A stretch of 64,000 nucleotides of DNA from an uncultured Alphaproteobacteria bacterium. GTDB taxonomy: Bacteria; Pseudomonadota; Alphaproteobacteria; Rhodobacterales; Rhodobacteraceae. Location: NCBI GenBank assembly GCA_902537235.1, contig CACBAO010000003.1, positions 1 to 64,000 of the forward strand, given 5' to 3'. Below the pieces are notes generated by a model. That model was not told the origin of the DNA and made no database searches. It was given only the letters and a program-made list of their open reading frames with translations. Position numbers and translations under genes: made by a program. Shown here piece by piece: positions 8,698 through 16,731 of the stretch (its first letter is position 1; every line of letters begins with the position of its first letter).

Positions 8698-9312
8698 TCA
8701 GCTTATGGATCTCAAAAACTCATTCTTCTTTTCTACATCGCTGAGTATGACACCCGTAAAGTGCATTGTTTTCATGACCGATCCCTGTTTTTTTATCCCT
8801 CTCGAACACATACAGTGGTGTTCCGCTTCAACTACAACTCCCACCCCTAAACAATCAAGGTGAGTTTGTAAAGTATTACCTATTTCGGCAGTCATCTTTT
8901 CCTGCACCTGTAAACGTCTAGCAAACATCTCGATCAATCTAGCGAGTTTTGACAACCCTACTACTTTGTTATTTGGAATATAGCCTATATGAACCTTTCC
9001 TAATATTGGGGCAAAGTGATGTTCGCAAAAACTTTGGAAGCTTACATCTTTTAAAGTTATCATCTCTCTGTAACCCTCAACTTCCTCAAAAGTTTTACTG
9101 AGAATATCAACAGGGTTTTGGCTGTACCCAGCAAACCACTCTTTATACGCCTTTAAAACTCGTTTCGGTGTCTCTTTGAGACCCTCTCTTTCAGGATTCT
9201 CGCCTATCCATTTTAATAGCAACCTTAGCGCTTGTTTCGCCTCATCATTGGACACGCCGTTTCTAAATTCTTTTTCTGAAGCATCAGACAGATTTTTTTC
9301 CACAATATTCAC
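8698..9312 (-). CDS. folE: GTP cyclohydrolase I
   Basis: The 204-residue protein carries the GTP cyclohydrolase I core: SFCEHHFAPILGKVHIGYIP with zinc and catalytic residues, VVGLSKLARLIEMFARRLQVQE, and AEHHCMCSRGIKKQGS with the second zinc Cys. It opens the imidazole ring of GTP to give 7,8-dihydroneopterin triphosphate, the first step of folate synthesis. folB and folP at the left end of the window use its product. The start is GTG at 9312 with AAGGAAA a few bases upstream. It is divergent from pyrC across a 193-base gap. Confidence 0.96.
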   Translation of the reverse strand: MNIVEKNLSDASEKEFRNGVSNDEAKQALRLLLKWIGENPEREGLKETPKRVLKAYKEWFAGYSQNPVDILSKTFEEVEGYREMITLKDVSFQSFCEHHFAPILGKVHIGYIPNNKVVGLSKLARLIEMFARRLQVQEKMTAEIGNTLQTHLDCLGVGVVVEAEHHCMCSRGIKKQGSVMKTMHFTGVILSDVEKKNEFLRSIS

Positions 9313-9505
9313 TTTATTTTCCTTGATGACTCGTAGTTAGGTGCGATTATCACTTCTTATTATATAGACTAGTAATTCGCATTTTGGAATAGCTTTAGTA
9401 TTATTTAACATAGAAAATATAAATTTCTTTTTAAACAATACCAAAAGCACTATAAATGATGAGTATAGAACCATAATAACTTGGTAAAAAATTCAAACTG
9501 GCTTT
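9313..9505. promoter_or_regulatory. Divergent folE / pyrC intergenic region
   Basis: This 193-base gap is the longest without a gene in the window. It must hold the promoters of folE (minus) and pyrC (plus). On the minus strand a perfect TATAAT lies at 9364-9359, about 47 bases before the folE GTG, but the matching -35 is poor. The rest is AT-rich, and I see no convincing riboswitch, operator palindrome or terminator. Confidence 0.35.
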
Positions 9506-10549
9506 ATGGAAAAACGTTATATTGATATTTTAGAGCCTGATGACTGGCATGTGCATTTACGTGAAGGCTCAATCCTGTCAACCGTTTTGCCTTTTACCTA
9601 TAAAAGCTTTGCCTCAGCTCTTATAATGCCTAACTTGGAAACTCCTGTTACGAATATTTCTTTAGCCGAGACCTATTACAGTGAGATTTGCAGACAGATA
9701 CCGAGGGAAATTAAGTTTACTCCACATATGACTCTTTATTTAACGAGTCATTTAAGTAAACAACAGATCATAAATGTTAGCACTCACCAATATATCAAGG
9801 CCATCAAGATGTATCCAAAAGGAGCAACAACGAATTCTGACTCAGGATTTTCAAATATTATAGAATTGTATCCTTTGTTTGAAGTGATGGAAAAATATGG
9901 GGTTATACTATCGATACACGGTGAAGTTACTAATGAAAAAGTTGACGTATTTGAGCGAGAAAAAGTTTTTATTGAAACAATCTTAACGCAAATAATCAAT
10001 AATTTCCCAAATTTAAGAATAGTTTTAGAGCATATTACATCTGCAGATGCGGTGAATTTCATTAAAGAACAAAAAAAGCTGGCCGCGACAATCACCAACC
10101 ATCACCTCATGGTAAACAGAAACATAATGCTGTCGAAGGGGATACGACCAAATTTCTACTGCGCTCCAATATTGAAAACAGAAGAAGATCGTCTTGCTCT
10201 AGTGCAAGCTGCAATATCCGGTAATGGTAAATTTTTTTTAGGTACAGACAGTGCTCCACATGTTGATAGTAAAAAAGTCTCTTCCTGCGGTTGCGCAGGA
10301 ATATTTAGTAGCCCGCTAGCAATTCCACTTTTGATACAACTCTTTGAGGACCATTCTTCTTTAAACAAAATTGAAAACTTCATATCTAGAAATGGAAGGG
10401 CATTTTATGGTTTAAATCAACATAACGAAAGAGTACGCTATGTTAAAAGGTCTAATCCAGTTGACGCAATAAAAAATATCAAAACTAATCAAGGGGAAAT
10501 AACTGTCTTTAACCCCTACGATGAACTTTATTGGGAAAAAGAAAATTAG
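9506..10549 (+). CDS. pyrC: Dihydroorotase (class II)
   Basis: The 347-residue protein is a class II dihydroorotase. The zinc ligands appear in DDWHVHLREG (HxH, about residues 14-16). The bridging Lys is in IKMYPKGATTNSDSG, further ligands in SIHGE and LEHIT, and the metal Asp in GTDSAPH. It cyclises carbamoyl-aspartate to dihydroorotate in pyrimidine synthesis. Length and motif order agree with E. coli PyrC. pyrE follows 20 bases downstream on the same strand, so the two probably form an operon. Confidence 0.96.
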   Translation: MEKRYIDILEPDDWHVHLREGSILSTVLPFTYKSFASALIMPNLETPVTNISLAETYYSEICRQIPREIKFTPHMTLYLTSHLSKQQIINVSTHQYIKAIKMYPKGATTNSDSGFSNIIELYPLFEVMEKYGVILSIHGEVTNEKVDVFEREKVFIETILTQIINNFPNLRIVLEHITSADAVNFIKEQKKLAATITNHHLMVNRNIMLSKGIRPNFYCAPILKTEEDRLALVQAAISGNGKFFLGTDSAPHVDSKKVSSCGCAGIFSSPLAIPLLIQLFEDHSSLNKIENFISRNGRAFYGLNQHNERVRYVKRSNPVDAIKNIKTNQGEITVFNPYDELYWEKEN

Positions 10550-10569
10550 GGTTAGCTGTGTGAGGAAAA

Positions 10570-11241
10570 ATGAGCAAGAGTGAAAGATCTAAAGTTACAG
10601 CTAAAATTCTTATTAAAATCGGAGCAATTAACTTTAGTCCGAGCTCTCCTTTTAAACTTTCTTCTGGTTTTTTGTCACCAAGCTATATCGATTGCAGAAA
10701 AATTATGGCATACCCAGCAGCGTTTAAAATGATAACAGATATGATGATAGATACCATAAACTCTGATATGATTGCTCGATCACCAAATTATATAATAGGC
10801 GGTGAGACTGCAGGAATACCTTTTGCAGCGGCGATCGCTGAAAAAATGGGTCTCCCGCTATCTTATGTTAGGAAAAAACCTAAAGACTATGGGAAGAGCA
10901 AATTAATCGAAGGAGAGATTTTAAAAAACAAAAATAGTCTGCTAGTTGAAGATTTAATGACGGATGGAAAGTCAAAAATAAATTTTGTCAACAATATTAG
11001 ATCACACGAAATTAAGTGCCATCTTGGCATAGTAGTTTTCAATTATAATATATTCGAGTATACAGATTCAATTCTGAAAAAGAATAACATTAAAGTACAT
11101 TATCTTACCGATTGGGAAGATGTTTATAACGAAATTTGTAAAATGGATAAATTTGGTTTTGATATTCGTTCCGAAATTAGAAGGTTTTTAGACGACCCTG
11201 TTGCTTGGTCAGATAATAAAAATCAGATCAATGATATTTAG
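10570..11241 (+). CDS. pyrE: Orotate phosphoribosyltransferase
   Basis: The 223-residue protein shows the PRTase fold. FKLSSGFLSPSYIDCRKIM is the orotate-binding start, IGGETAGIPFAAAIAEKMGLPLSYVRKKPKDYGKSKLIEG holds the flexible catalytic loop, and LLVEDLMTDGKSK is the PRPP-binding motif. It converts orotate and PRPP to OMP, two steps after PyrC. The sequence sits in an operon with pyrC and ends two bases before the stop of the convergent olsB gene, with no obvious terminator between them. Confidence 0.95.
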   Translation: MSKSERSKVTAKILIKIGAINFSPSSPFKLSSGFLSPSYIDCRKIMAYPAAFKMITDMMIDTINSDMIARSPNYIIGGETAGIPFAAAIAEKMGLPLSYVRKKPKDYGKSKLIEGEILKNKNSLLVEDLMTDGKSKINFVNNIRSHEIKCHLGIVVFNYNIFEYTDSILKKNNIKVHYLTDWEDVYNEICKMDKFGFDIRSEIRRFLDDPVAWSDNKNQINDI

Positions 11242-11242
11242 A

Positions 11243-11935
11243 CTAGATTCTAAATTTTTTACTTTTTAAATCTACAAAAGTAAAGACATGCAGTGTATCC
11301 AAATCTCTGTCGATAACCGCATGATCAGATACTTTTCCGCCAAGCCTTAAGTAAAACTTCAATAAAGGAGGTAAAAAATTCTTTGCCGGTTTATCCTTTT
11401 CCCGACTAGCAATTTGGTCCTTAATATTCAAAATGCTCGACGCTTTTTTTCTAACTAGAAATTTCGATCCCGCTATTTGGTTTTGTTCTAAAGAAGATAG
11501 TGAAGCTAAATGTAACGGGTTATCCGCGCCAACAAAGCTGGTACACCCAAATATAAAATCTGCTCCACAATTTGATATTAGGGACGCAAGATATTTAAAA
11601 GCACTCAAAAGTAAAAATGGGTCATTAGAGTCTTCATCTATGCATAATCTTCCAATCTCCATGGGTTTGAAAGGTAAATCTTTGAGCTTTGTTAAGTCGT
11701 AATATTGAGCCGAATAGCTACTTAATATCTCTTTCATGCTAAAAAACGTTCTTGACCTAAACACTAAAACCAACTTATCTTCACTTTTTTTATCAAATAC
11801 AAGGCAATGGTCTGATAGGTCGTCGAACTTATCCGAGTCCAAACCACTTTCAGATTCTCTAAAAACTTTTTGTCTAAATTTTTGAGCTTTTAACCTATTT
11901 GCATGCGAACTGCCGAATTCTATTCTATATCTCAA
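11243..11935 (-). CDS. olsB: Ornithine acyltransferase OlsB-like (GNAT fold)
   Basis: The 230-residue protein has an acyl-ACP N-acyltransferase pattern. FRQKVF near residue 25, DDLSDHCLVFD, a central MEIGRLCIDED acetyl-CoA-like site, IFGCTSFVGADN, and a C-terminal LPPLLKFYLRLGGKVSDHAVIDRDLDTLHVF together typify OlsB. OlsB transfers a 3-hydroxyacyl chain from ACP to ornithine, giving lyso-ornithine lipid for phosphorus-free membranes. No olsA is visible in the window. The start is TTG at 11935, preceded by an AGGAAA-like site. It is convergent with pyrE (a one-base gap) and divergent from msrB. A hemolysin-like acyltransferase label is the alternative. Confidence 0.8.
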   Translation of the reverse strand: MRYRIEFGSSHANRLKAQKFRQKVFRESESGLDSDKFDDLSDHCLVFDKKSEDKLVLVFRSRTFFSMKEILSSYSAQYYDLTKLKDLPFKPMEIGRLCIDEDSNDPFLLLSAFKYLASLISNCGADFIFGCTSFVGADNPLHLASLSSLEQNQIAGSKFLVRKKASSILNIKDQIASREKDKPAKNFLPPLLKFYLRLGGKVSDHAVIDRDLDTLHVFTFVDLKSKKFRI

Positions 11936-11997
11936 TATTTGATCTTTCCTATTTTTGGCGCTATATAGATAGTAACGTGAATATTATAATGTAGCCC

Positions 11998-12360
11998 GTG
12001 GAAAATAAAAAGTTATCTAGCATAGAATACGCCGTCACTCAGCTTGGAGAGACTGAGCCACCGTTTTCACACCCAGGATTTCCCAATGAATCGGGTTACT
12101 TCCTCTGCGTATGCTGTTCCAATAAATTGTTTTCTTCTTCCAGCAAGTTTGAGAGTGGGTCCGGATGGCCAAGCTTCAACAGCCCTTTCTCAAAAAAAGC
12201 AGTGGCAACTAAAATAGATCTTTCACATGGGATGAGGAGAATAGAAGTGCTTTGTGGGAATTGTGAAGCACATTTAGGACATGTGTTCGAAGACGGGCCT
12301 GACCCTACTGGTTTAAGATTTTGTATTAATGGAGTAGCTTTAAAGTTCAAGCCTGCTTAG
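11998..12360 (+). CDS. msrB: Peptide-methionine (R)-S-oxide reductase
   Basis: The 120-residue protein is MsrB, which reduces methionine-R-sulfoxide in proteins. The zinc site is CVCC and CGNCEAH. The substrate groove motif is SGSGWPSF, and the catalytic Cys is in RFCINGVAL near the C-terminus. The start is GTG at 11998: an in-frame TAG sits two codons upstream, and no later start would keep the N-terminus. No Shine-Dalgarno sequence precedes it, while TATAAT ends 7 bases upstream, so a leaderless transcript is possible. Its stop overlaps the 3' end of the convergent BamE-like gene by 4 bases. Confidence 0.95.
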   Translation: MENKKLSSIEYAVTQLGETEPPFSHPGFPNESGYFLCVCCSNKLFSSSSKFESGSGWPSFNSPFSKKAVATKIDLSHGMRRIEVLCGNCEAHLGHVFEDGPDPTGLRFCINGVALKFKPA

Positions 12361-12797
12361 TCTATAGATCTTGGCCCACCAAAACCAGCATTCGAGAAGA
12401 GCGTTGAAATTAAAGACCGTTGCTCAGCGTTTAAGTTAGTAGAGTCTGTGTTTAAAGCAAAAGACTTGCCGTCCCTTAAGTCGAACCTTTTAAGCTTCTT
12501 TAATTTCTTATTTTTATTAAAATAAAGCACTAAGACATCTCTGGAAATTACTTTAGGCTCGAAAAACAAAACCCTGTTTGTCACCTGCGAAGCATAGATA
12601 AACATAGGTTCTCGGCTACCTAAAATCAAAGCAGGCTCTCCCAATTTAACTCTTGCAGAAGATGTAGAAGTTACATCAACTTTAAGTTGCATAACGTTAT
12701 CTTCCACTGGCATATAGCCATTATTACTTCTTATTCCTGAGCAGGCACTTAAAAATAAATATATTGAAATCAATACTATAATTTTTGGTTTAAGCAT
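12357..12797 (-). CDS. bamE: BamE/SmpA-like outer membrane lipoprotein
   Basis: From ATG 12797 the product begins MLKPKIIVLISIYLFLSAC, a lipoprotein signal peptide with lipobox LSAC. It continues into a compact domain with SARVKLGEPALIL and VLVLYFNKNKKLKKLKRF, which resembles the SmpA/OmlA (BamE) fold. BamE is an accessory lipoprotein of the beta-barrel assembly machine; BamD is encoded at 49289-50059. An ATG at 12836 would add 13 residues before the signal peptide and cross the divergent yceD region, so I reject it. Placement next to yceD-rpmF-plsX is common in alphaproteobacteria. Confidence 0.75.
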   Translation of the reverse strand: MLKPKIIVLISIYLFLSACSGIRSNNGYMPVEDNVMQLKVDVTSTSSARVKLGEPALILGSREPMFIYASQVTNRVLFFEPKVISRDVLVLYFNKNKKLKKLKRFDLRDGKSFALNTDSTNLNAEQRSLISTLFSNAGFGGPRSID

Positions 12798-12846
12798 TTT
12801 TAATTGGTTGATATTTTCTGAATTTTCAAATAACAAAATTTATATC

Positions 12847-13377
12847 ATGAAAAAAGTTCAAGAAATAGATAAATTTACTCACATAGTTGCATTGGAACAC
12901 TTAAGAAGAGAAATCGAGTACGAGTTTAACCTTATTTGTTCAGAGATTGCTCTAAAAGGATTGGCACAGCACTTAAACATACCAGAGGCAAAGAAAGCGA
13001 GCATCAAAGGTACATTAAAATTACAAACAGAAAAGCAGATTTTTTTAAACGCAATTATCAGAGCAAAGCTTATACAGTCTTGCTCACTGACACTCGACCC
13101 AATAGTAACGAACATAACCAAACAAATTTTGAGGACTTTCTCCATTGGCTCAAATGAAAAGATGAAAATAAAAAAAAATGTTTTTGAGCTTAATGAAAAA
13201 TGCTTCGATAATGATATGATCATAGACGAAATTAATTTAGGTGATGTACTATTAGAAACTATAAGCCTAGAAACTCCCGACTATCCTAAAAAGTCTGGAG
13301 CTTCAATACATCTAGCCCGAAAGGAAGATATAAATGTTGAGAGTCCTTTTTCAATATTGAATAAACTTAAAGAGTGA
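12847..13377 (+). CDS. yceD: YceD family protein (DUF177)
   Basis: The product (about 176 residues from ATG 12847) lies directly upstream of rpmF and plsX, the standard position of YceD/DUF177. Internal features fit: an N-terminal half with ALEHLRREIEYEFN, a mixed central region, then a conserved acidic IIDEINLGDVLLETISLETPDYPK segment. YceD is linked to 23S rRNA accumulation and ribosome assembly in plants and bacteria; its biochemical role is unsettled. The upstream ATG at 12808 would overlap the regulatory gap shared with the BamE-like gene, so 12847 is preferred. It is followed 78 bases later by rpmF. Confidence 0.8.
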   Translation: MKKVQEIDKFTHIVALEHLRREIEYEFNLICSEIALKGLAQHLNIPEAKKASIKGTLKLQTEKQIFLNAIIRAKLIQSCSLTLDPIVTNITKQILRTFSIGSNEKMKIKKNVFELNEKCFDNDMIIDEINLGDVLLETISLETPDYPKKSGASIHLARKEDINVESPFSILNKLKE

Positions 13378-13455
13378 TTAGAAGATTTTACTTGCGCTAT
13401 TTGCAATTTTCCTTATGGTGCGAAGTCAAATCGATAAATACAACGAGGAAACCAA

Positions 13456-13671
13456 ATGGGCGTGCCGAAAAGTAAAATTACGAGATCTAAAAGAGGTTTA
13501 AGAAGAGCGCACGACGGAATAATATCTAGCCAATATGGTGAGTGTAGCAATTGCGGTGAATTAAAGCTTTCTCATCACGTTTGTAGTGCATGTGGATACT
13601 ATGGTTCTGGTAATAAACAGAGAAGAGTAATAAATCAAATAGAATCTGACGTCGGTGATGACGAAGATTGA
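13456..13671 (+). CDS. rpmF: 50S ribosomal protein L32
   Basis: The 71-residue protein opens with the universal L32 start [20 protein letters not shown] and carries two CxxC pairs (CSNCGE and CSACGY) for a zinc ribbon. It is a small structural component of the large ribosomal subunit. The C-terminus extends into an acidic tail ending GDDED. The gene lies between yceD and plsX, the usual bacterial arrangement that couples ribosome and membrane lipid synthesis. A GAGGAAACC ribosome-binding site lies just upstream. Confidence 0.97.
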   Translation: MGVPKSKITRSKRGLRRAHDGIISSQYGECSNCGELKLSHHVCSACGYYGSGNKQRRVINQIESDVGDDED

Positions 13672-13706
13672 CGTTAATTAGCTCGATTAAGCGTACCTGT
13701 TAGCTA

Positions 13707-14705
13707 ATGAATATAGATAAGAAAATCACTATCTCAGTTGATTGTATGGGAGGCGATAACTCTATAGATGATATTGTTGGGGGAGTACACTCTTTTTGTT
13801 CTGAAAATAACAACGATACTTTAATTTTGCATGGAAATAAGAAAATTATTACTAATGCACTTAAAAAATACCCCGAGATAAAACAGATGTGTAAAGTTAA
13901 GCACTGCGACAAAGTTATTAATATGGGGGATAAGCCATCTCAATCAATCAGAGGGGGAAAAAACTCAAGCATGTGGAATGCGATAGAAAGCGTTAAGGCA
14001 TCAAAAGCAGAAGCAGCGATATCATGTGGAAACACAGGCTCATTGATGGCTATTTCAACTCTACTTTTAAGAAAGCTACCTGACGTCAAAAGACCTGCTA
14101 TAGCCATTTTTTGGCCTTCAACATCAAATTCGGGCTTTAATGTTGTTCTAGATGCTGGCGCTGACATAAAGGCACAGGCATCTGACCTTCTTGCTTACTC
14201 AAGATTTGGATCAGACATTTTTTCTAGGGTTTTTAACACACAATGGGTAAATGTGGGTTTATTGAATGTAGGTACAGAAACACATAAAGGAAATGAACAG
14301 TTAAAAAAAGCATCAGAGATGTTTATGGACACTTTCAAAGAGGGAAAAATTAAGTATGTTGGGTTTGTGGAAGGTAGTGATTTTTCTTCCGATAAGGCTG
14401 ATGTTATTGTGACCGATGGTTTCAGTGGAAACATAGCATTGAAAACTGCTGAAGGTACCGCAAATTTGATAAAAAAATTTTTCGTGGACGAGTTTAGTTC
14501 ATCTATATCAGGATTATTTATGGGTTTACTTATGAAGAAAAAACTTAGGAGACTCAAAGAAAGAATGGACCCAAGGACACTAAATGGCGGGGTATTTGTT
14601 GGCTTAAATGGTCTGGTGATAAAATCACATGGTAGCTCCGACTCCAAAAGTTTTTATTCAGCGCTAAAGCTAGCGAGAAATATGTGCCAGACTACCTCAA
14701 CTTAG
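13707..14705 (+). CDS. plsX: Phosphate acyltransferase PlsX
   Basis: The 332-residue protein is PlsX, which converts acyl-ACP to acyl phosphate for phosphatidic acid synthesis. It contains ISVDCMGGDNS at the N-terminus, SSMWNAIESVK, AAISCGNTGSLMAI, RPAIAIFWPS, VLDAGAD and VTDGFSGNIALKTAEG. PlsX normally works with PlsY; plsY is not in the window. It is downstream of rpmF, and the next gene is ihfA after 66 bases. In related genomes fabH normally stands in this gap and is missing here. Confidence 0.96.
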   Translation: MNIDKKITISVDCMGGDNSIDDIVGGVHSFCSENNNDTLILHGNKKIITNALKKYPEIKQMCKVKHCDKVINMGDKPSQSIRGGKNSSMWNAIESVKASKAEAAISCGNTGSLMAISTLLLRKLPDVKRPAIAIFWPSTSNSGFNVVLDAGADIKAQASDLLAYSRFGSDIFSRVFNTQWVNVGLLNVGTETHKGNEQLKKASEMFMDTFKEGKIKYVGFVEGSDFSSDKADVIVTDGFSGNIALKTAEGTANLIKKFFVDEFSSSISGLFMGLLMKKKLRRLKERMDPRTLNGGVFVGLNGLVIKSHGSSDSKSFYSALKLARNMCQTTST

Positions 14706-14725
14706 CTTACTGGAAAAAACTTAAG

Positions 14726-14755
14726 TTGACATCTCATTAACACTTAAATTAATTT
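14726..14755 (+). promoter_or_regulatory. Candidate ihfA promoter
   Basis: A perfect TTGACA at 14726-14731 is followed after 18 bases by TAATTT at 14750-14755, only a partial -10 match. It lies in the plsX-ihfA gap, 17 bases before the ihfA start, so the leader would be very short. This is weak support in AT-rich DNA. Confidence 0.3.
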
Positions 14756-14771
14756 GTATTAAGAGGTTAAG

Positions 14772-15074
14772 ATGGAACGCAAAACACTCACTCGTCAAGA
14801 CATTAGTGAAGCACTTTATAGACATGTAGGGCTTTCAAAATATGAATCGGCTCAAATGTTAGAAACTGTTCTTGAACAGATATCTAATGCTCTAATTGAT
14901 GGTAAAAGTGTAAAGCTATCATCATTCGGTACTTTCGTTCCAAGAAAAAAACGCGAAAGGATTGGTAGAAATCCAAAGACTGGAGTTTCAGCTACTATAA
15001 ATGCTAGACGTGTAATAAGCTTTAAAGCTTCCAAACTGATGAAAGAACGCATAAACAAGTCTGAGAAACATTGA
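14772..15074 (+). CDS. ihfA: Integration host factor alpha subunit
   Basis: The 100-residue protein is a HU/IHF-type DNA-bending protein. LTRQDISEALYRHVGLSK forms the N-terminal helices, VKLSSFGTFVPRKKRERIGRNPKTG is the family signature, and INARRVISFKASKLMKERIN forms the beta arm and last helix. The GRNPKTG arm and the plsX-ihfA-merR context identify the alpha subunit rather than HU. It bends DNA at specific sites as a heterodimer with IhfB and affects transcription and recombination. Its stop overlaps the start of the MerR-type gene by 3 bases. Confidence 0.93.
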   Translation: MERKTLTRQDISEALYRHVGLSKYESAQMLETVLEQISNALIDGKSVKLSSFGTFVPRKKRERIGRNPKTGVSATINARRVISFKASKLMKERINKSEKH

Positions 15075-15538
15075 ATACAAAATTTGAAATTCAAAAAGCA
15101 CCGAGAGCTTTTCGTACTATATCCGAGGTGGCTGGTGAATTAAATTTAGAACCATATGTAATACGTTTCTGGGAAAGTCAGTTTAAGCAAATAAGACCAA
15201 TGAGAAGAAAAGGAGGGCGTAGGTATTACAGACCGGGGGATATCGATTTTTTAAGAGGTCTTAAAGCTCTACTTCATGGAGAAAATCTTACCATAAAGAA
15301 AGTTAAAGAGACTGTTATTAAAAAGGGAAAAAAGTTTATAGTTTCTTGGCCTAATGAGAAAATAGCCGAACTTTCAGCGCTCGAAAAAAGAAAAATACAA
15401 ATAAAATTGAGCTATGCCGGAAAAAAGACCTTATATGTCAAGACATTTCCAAACGAAGAGGAAAAGTTAAAGATCAATACTATAATAGAATCATTAAGCG
15501 AGTTAAAAAAACAAATGCTTGCGAGAACAAATTTTTGA
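15071..15538 (+). CDS. MerR-family transcriptional regulator
   Basis: The 155-residue protein starts with a winged-helix MerR DNA-binding domain: FRTISEVAGELNLEPYVIRFWESQFKQIRP, then RRYYRPGDIDFLRGLKALLHGENLTIKKVK. The C-terminal half lacks Cys residues, so metal sensing in the manner of MerR/CueR is unlikely. I infer the start to be TTG 15071, which overlaps the ihfA stop. The ihfA-merR pair is conserved in alphaproteobacteria, and the target is unknown. The tRNA-Pro gene begins 7 bases after its stop. Confidence 0.85.
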   Translation: MNTKFEIQKAPRAFRTISEVAGELNLEPYVIRFWESQFKQIRPMRRKGGRRYYRPGDIDFLRGLKALLHGENLTIKKVKETVIKKGKKFIVSWPNEKIAELSALEKRKIQIKLSYAGKKTLYVKTFPNEEEKLKINTIIESLSELKKQMLARTNF

Positions 15539-15545
15539 TTAATAG

Positions 15546-15622
15546 CGGGCTATGGCGCAGTCTGGTAGCGCGTTCGTCTGGGGGACGAAAGGTCGTGAGT
15601 TCAAATCTCGCTAGCCCGACCA
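15546..15622 (+). tRNA. tRNA-Pro (anticodon GGG)
   Basis: A full cloverleaf is visible. The acceptor stem CGGGCTA (15546-15552) pairs with TAGCCCG (15612-15618). The D arm carries GGCGCAGTCTGGTAGCGC and the anticodon stem is TTCGT/ACGAA. The loop CTGGGGG places GGG at positions 34-36, and the T-loop reads TTCAAAT. The CCA end is encoded (15620-15622). A C1-G72 pair is typical of tRNA-Pro. It reads the CCC and CCU codons. It lies between merR and dcd. Confidence 0.97.
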
Positions 15623-15626
15623 AAAA

Positions 15627-16727
15627 ATGAGTAACCTGATGCTTTATAAAAGAAAAGGTGCACTTCCTGCACAACAAATAGTTAGTTTATATCGGCGATC
15701 TTGCATAAAGTGTGCTAAGTCTTTAGTGGATAGACAGATCCAGCCAGCAAGCATGGATTTACGCTTGTCAAAAAAATGTTGGGAAGTAGAGGCCTCTTTT
15801 TTACCAGGACACAAAACCGTTAAGCAAAAGCTGTCAAAATTAAAAAAGAGAGCAATAGACATTAGTACTTTCAAAACTCTAACAAGAGGCAAGATTTATA
15901 TTATAGAAATACAAGAAGAATTAAGCTTGCCAGATAATATTTCGGCTATAGCTAATGCCAAAAGTTCAACAGGAAGATTAGACATATTAACTAGATTAAT
16001 CTCAGACAACTCAAGCTGCTTCGATCGCATCAGCAAGGGTTATAAAGGGAAAGTTTATGTGGAGATAGCCCCTATATCTTTTTCCATTATTATAAAGGAG
16101 GGGATAATGCTAAACCAGCTTAGATTTCATAATGAGCAGAAGGTTATAACTGATCGACAACTAGAAAAGCTAAACTCTAAATTCGATATCGTAGAAAATG
16201 CAGCGCAAATAGATAATGGCATTACAATCTCAGTGAACTTGAAAAGTAAAAAAGACGAACCAATTGGGTTCAGGGCAAAAAAAAATTGCCCAGCGATTAA
16301 TTTGAGCAAGTTGAATCACTATAAAGTAGAAACCTTTTGGGAAAAACTGTTTTCAAAAAAAGGTTATGTTACTTTGGTTCCAGGAGCATTTTATATTTTG
16401 AGAAGTAAAGAGTATGTTACAATTCCACCTCAAACTGCTGCTGAGATGGTTCCTTATGAAGTAAGGATGGGAGAGTTTCGCGTACATTACGCTGGATTTT
16501 TTGATCCTGGCTTTGGTTTTATGAATAGTATTTGTGGTGAACGCTCGAAGGCAGTGCTGGAAATTAGATGTCACGAAACCCCATTTATTCTCGAGGATAA
16601 CCAGATTATTGGTAAACTTATATATGAAAGGCTGTCAGGTAAACCGAATTCTATGTATGGAGAAATAATTGGATCTAATTATCAAGGCCAAACACTAAAG
16701 CTATCAAAGCATTTTGAAAAGTGGTAG
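15627..16727 (+). CDS. dcd: dCTP deaminase-like protein, long two-domain form
   Basis: The 366-residue protein is about twice the length of E. coli Dcd. The N-terminal half contains LVDRQIQPASMDLRLSK and ANAKSSTGRLDI, matching the dCTP deaminase/dUTPase trimer fold. The C-terminal half repeats the fold with VTIPPQTAAEMVPYE, HYAGFFDPGFGF and VLEIRCHETPFILEDNQIIGKL. Proteins of this tandem form are annotated as 2'-deoxycytidine 5'-triphosphate deaminase in alphaproteobacteria. They are expected to convert dCTP to dUTP for thymidylate supply. The ATG lies 4 bases after the tRNA-Pro 3' end, so transcript processing must separate them. Confidence 0.85.
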   Translation: MSNLMLYKRKGALPAQQIVSLYRRSCIKCAKSLVDRQIQPASMDLRLSKKCWEVEASFLPGHKTVKQKLSKLKKRAIDISTFKTLTRGKIYIIEIQEELSLPDNISAIANAKSSTGRLDILTRLISDNSSCFDRISKGYKGKVYVEIAPISFSIIIKEGIMLNQLRFHNEQKVITDRQLEKLNSKFDIVENAAQIDNGITISVNLKSKKDEPIGFRAKKNCPAINLSKLNHYKVETFWEKLFSKKGYVTLVPGAFYILRSKEYVTIPPQTAAEMVPYEVRMGEFRVHYAGFFDPGFGFMNSICGERSKAVLEIRCHETPFILEDNQIIGKLIYERLSGKPNSMYGEIIGSNYQGQTLKLSKHFEKW

Positions 16728-16731
16728 CAGG

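Noticed and set aside
14195-14647. Minus-strand open frame of 150 codons opposite plsX
   Set aside because: It is fully antisense to a confident gene and shows no recognisable motif.
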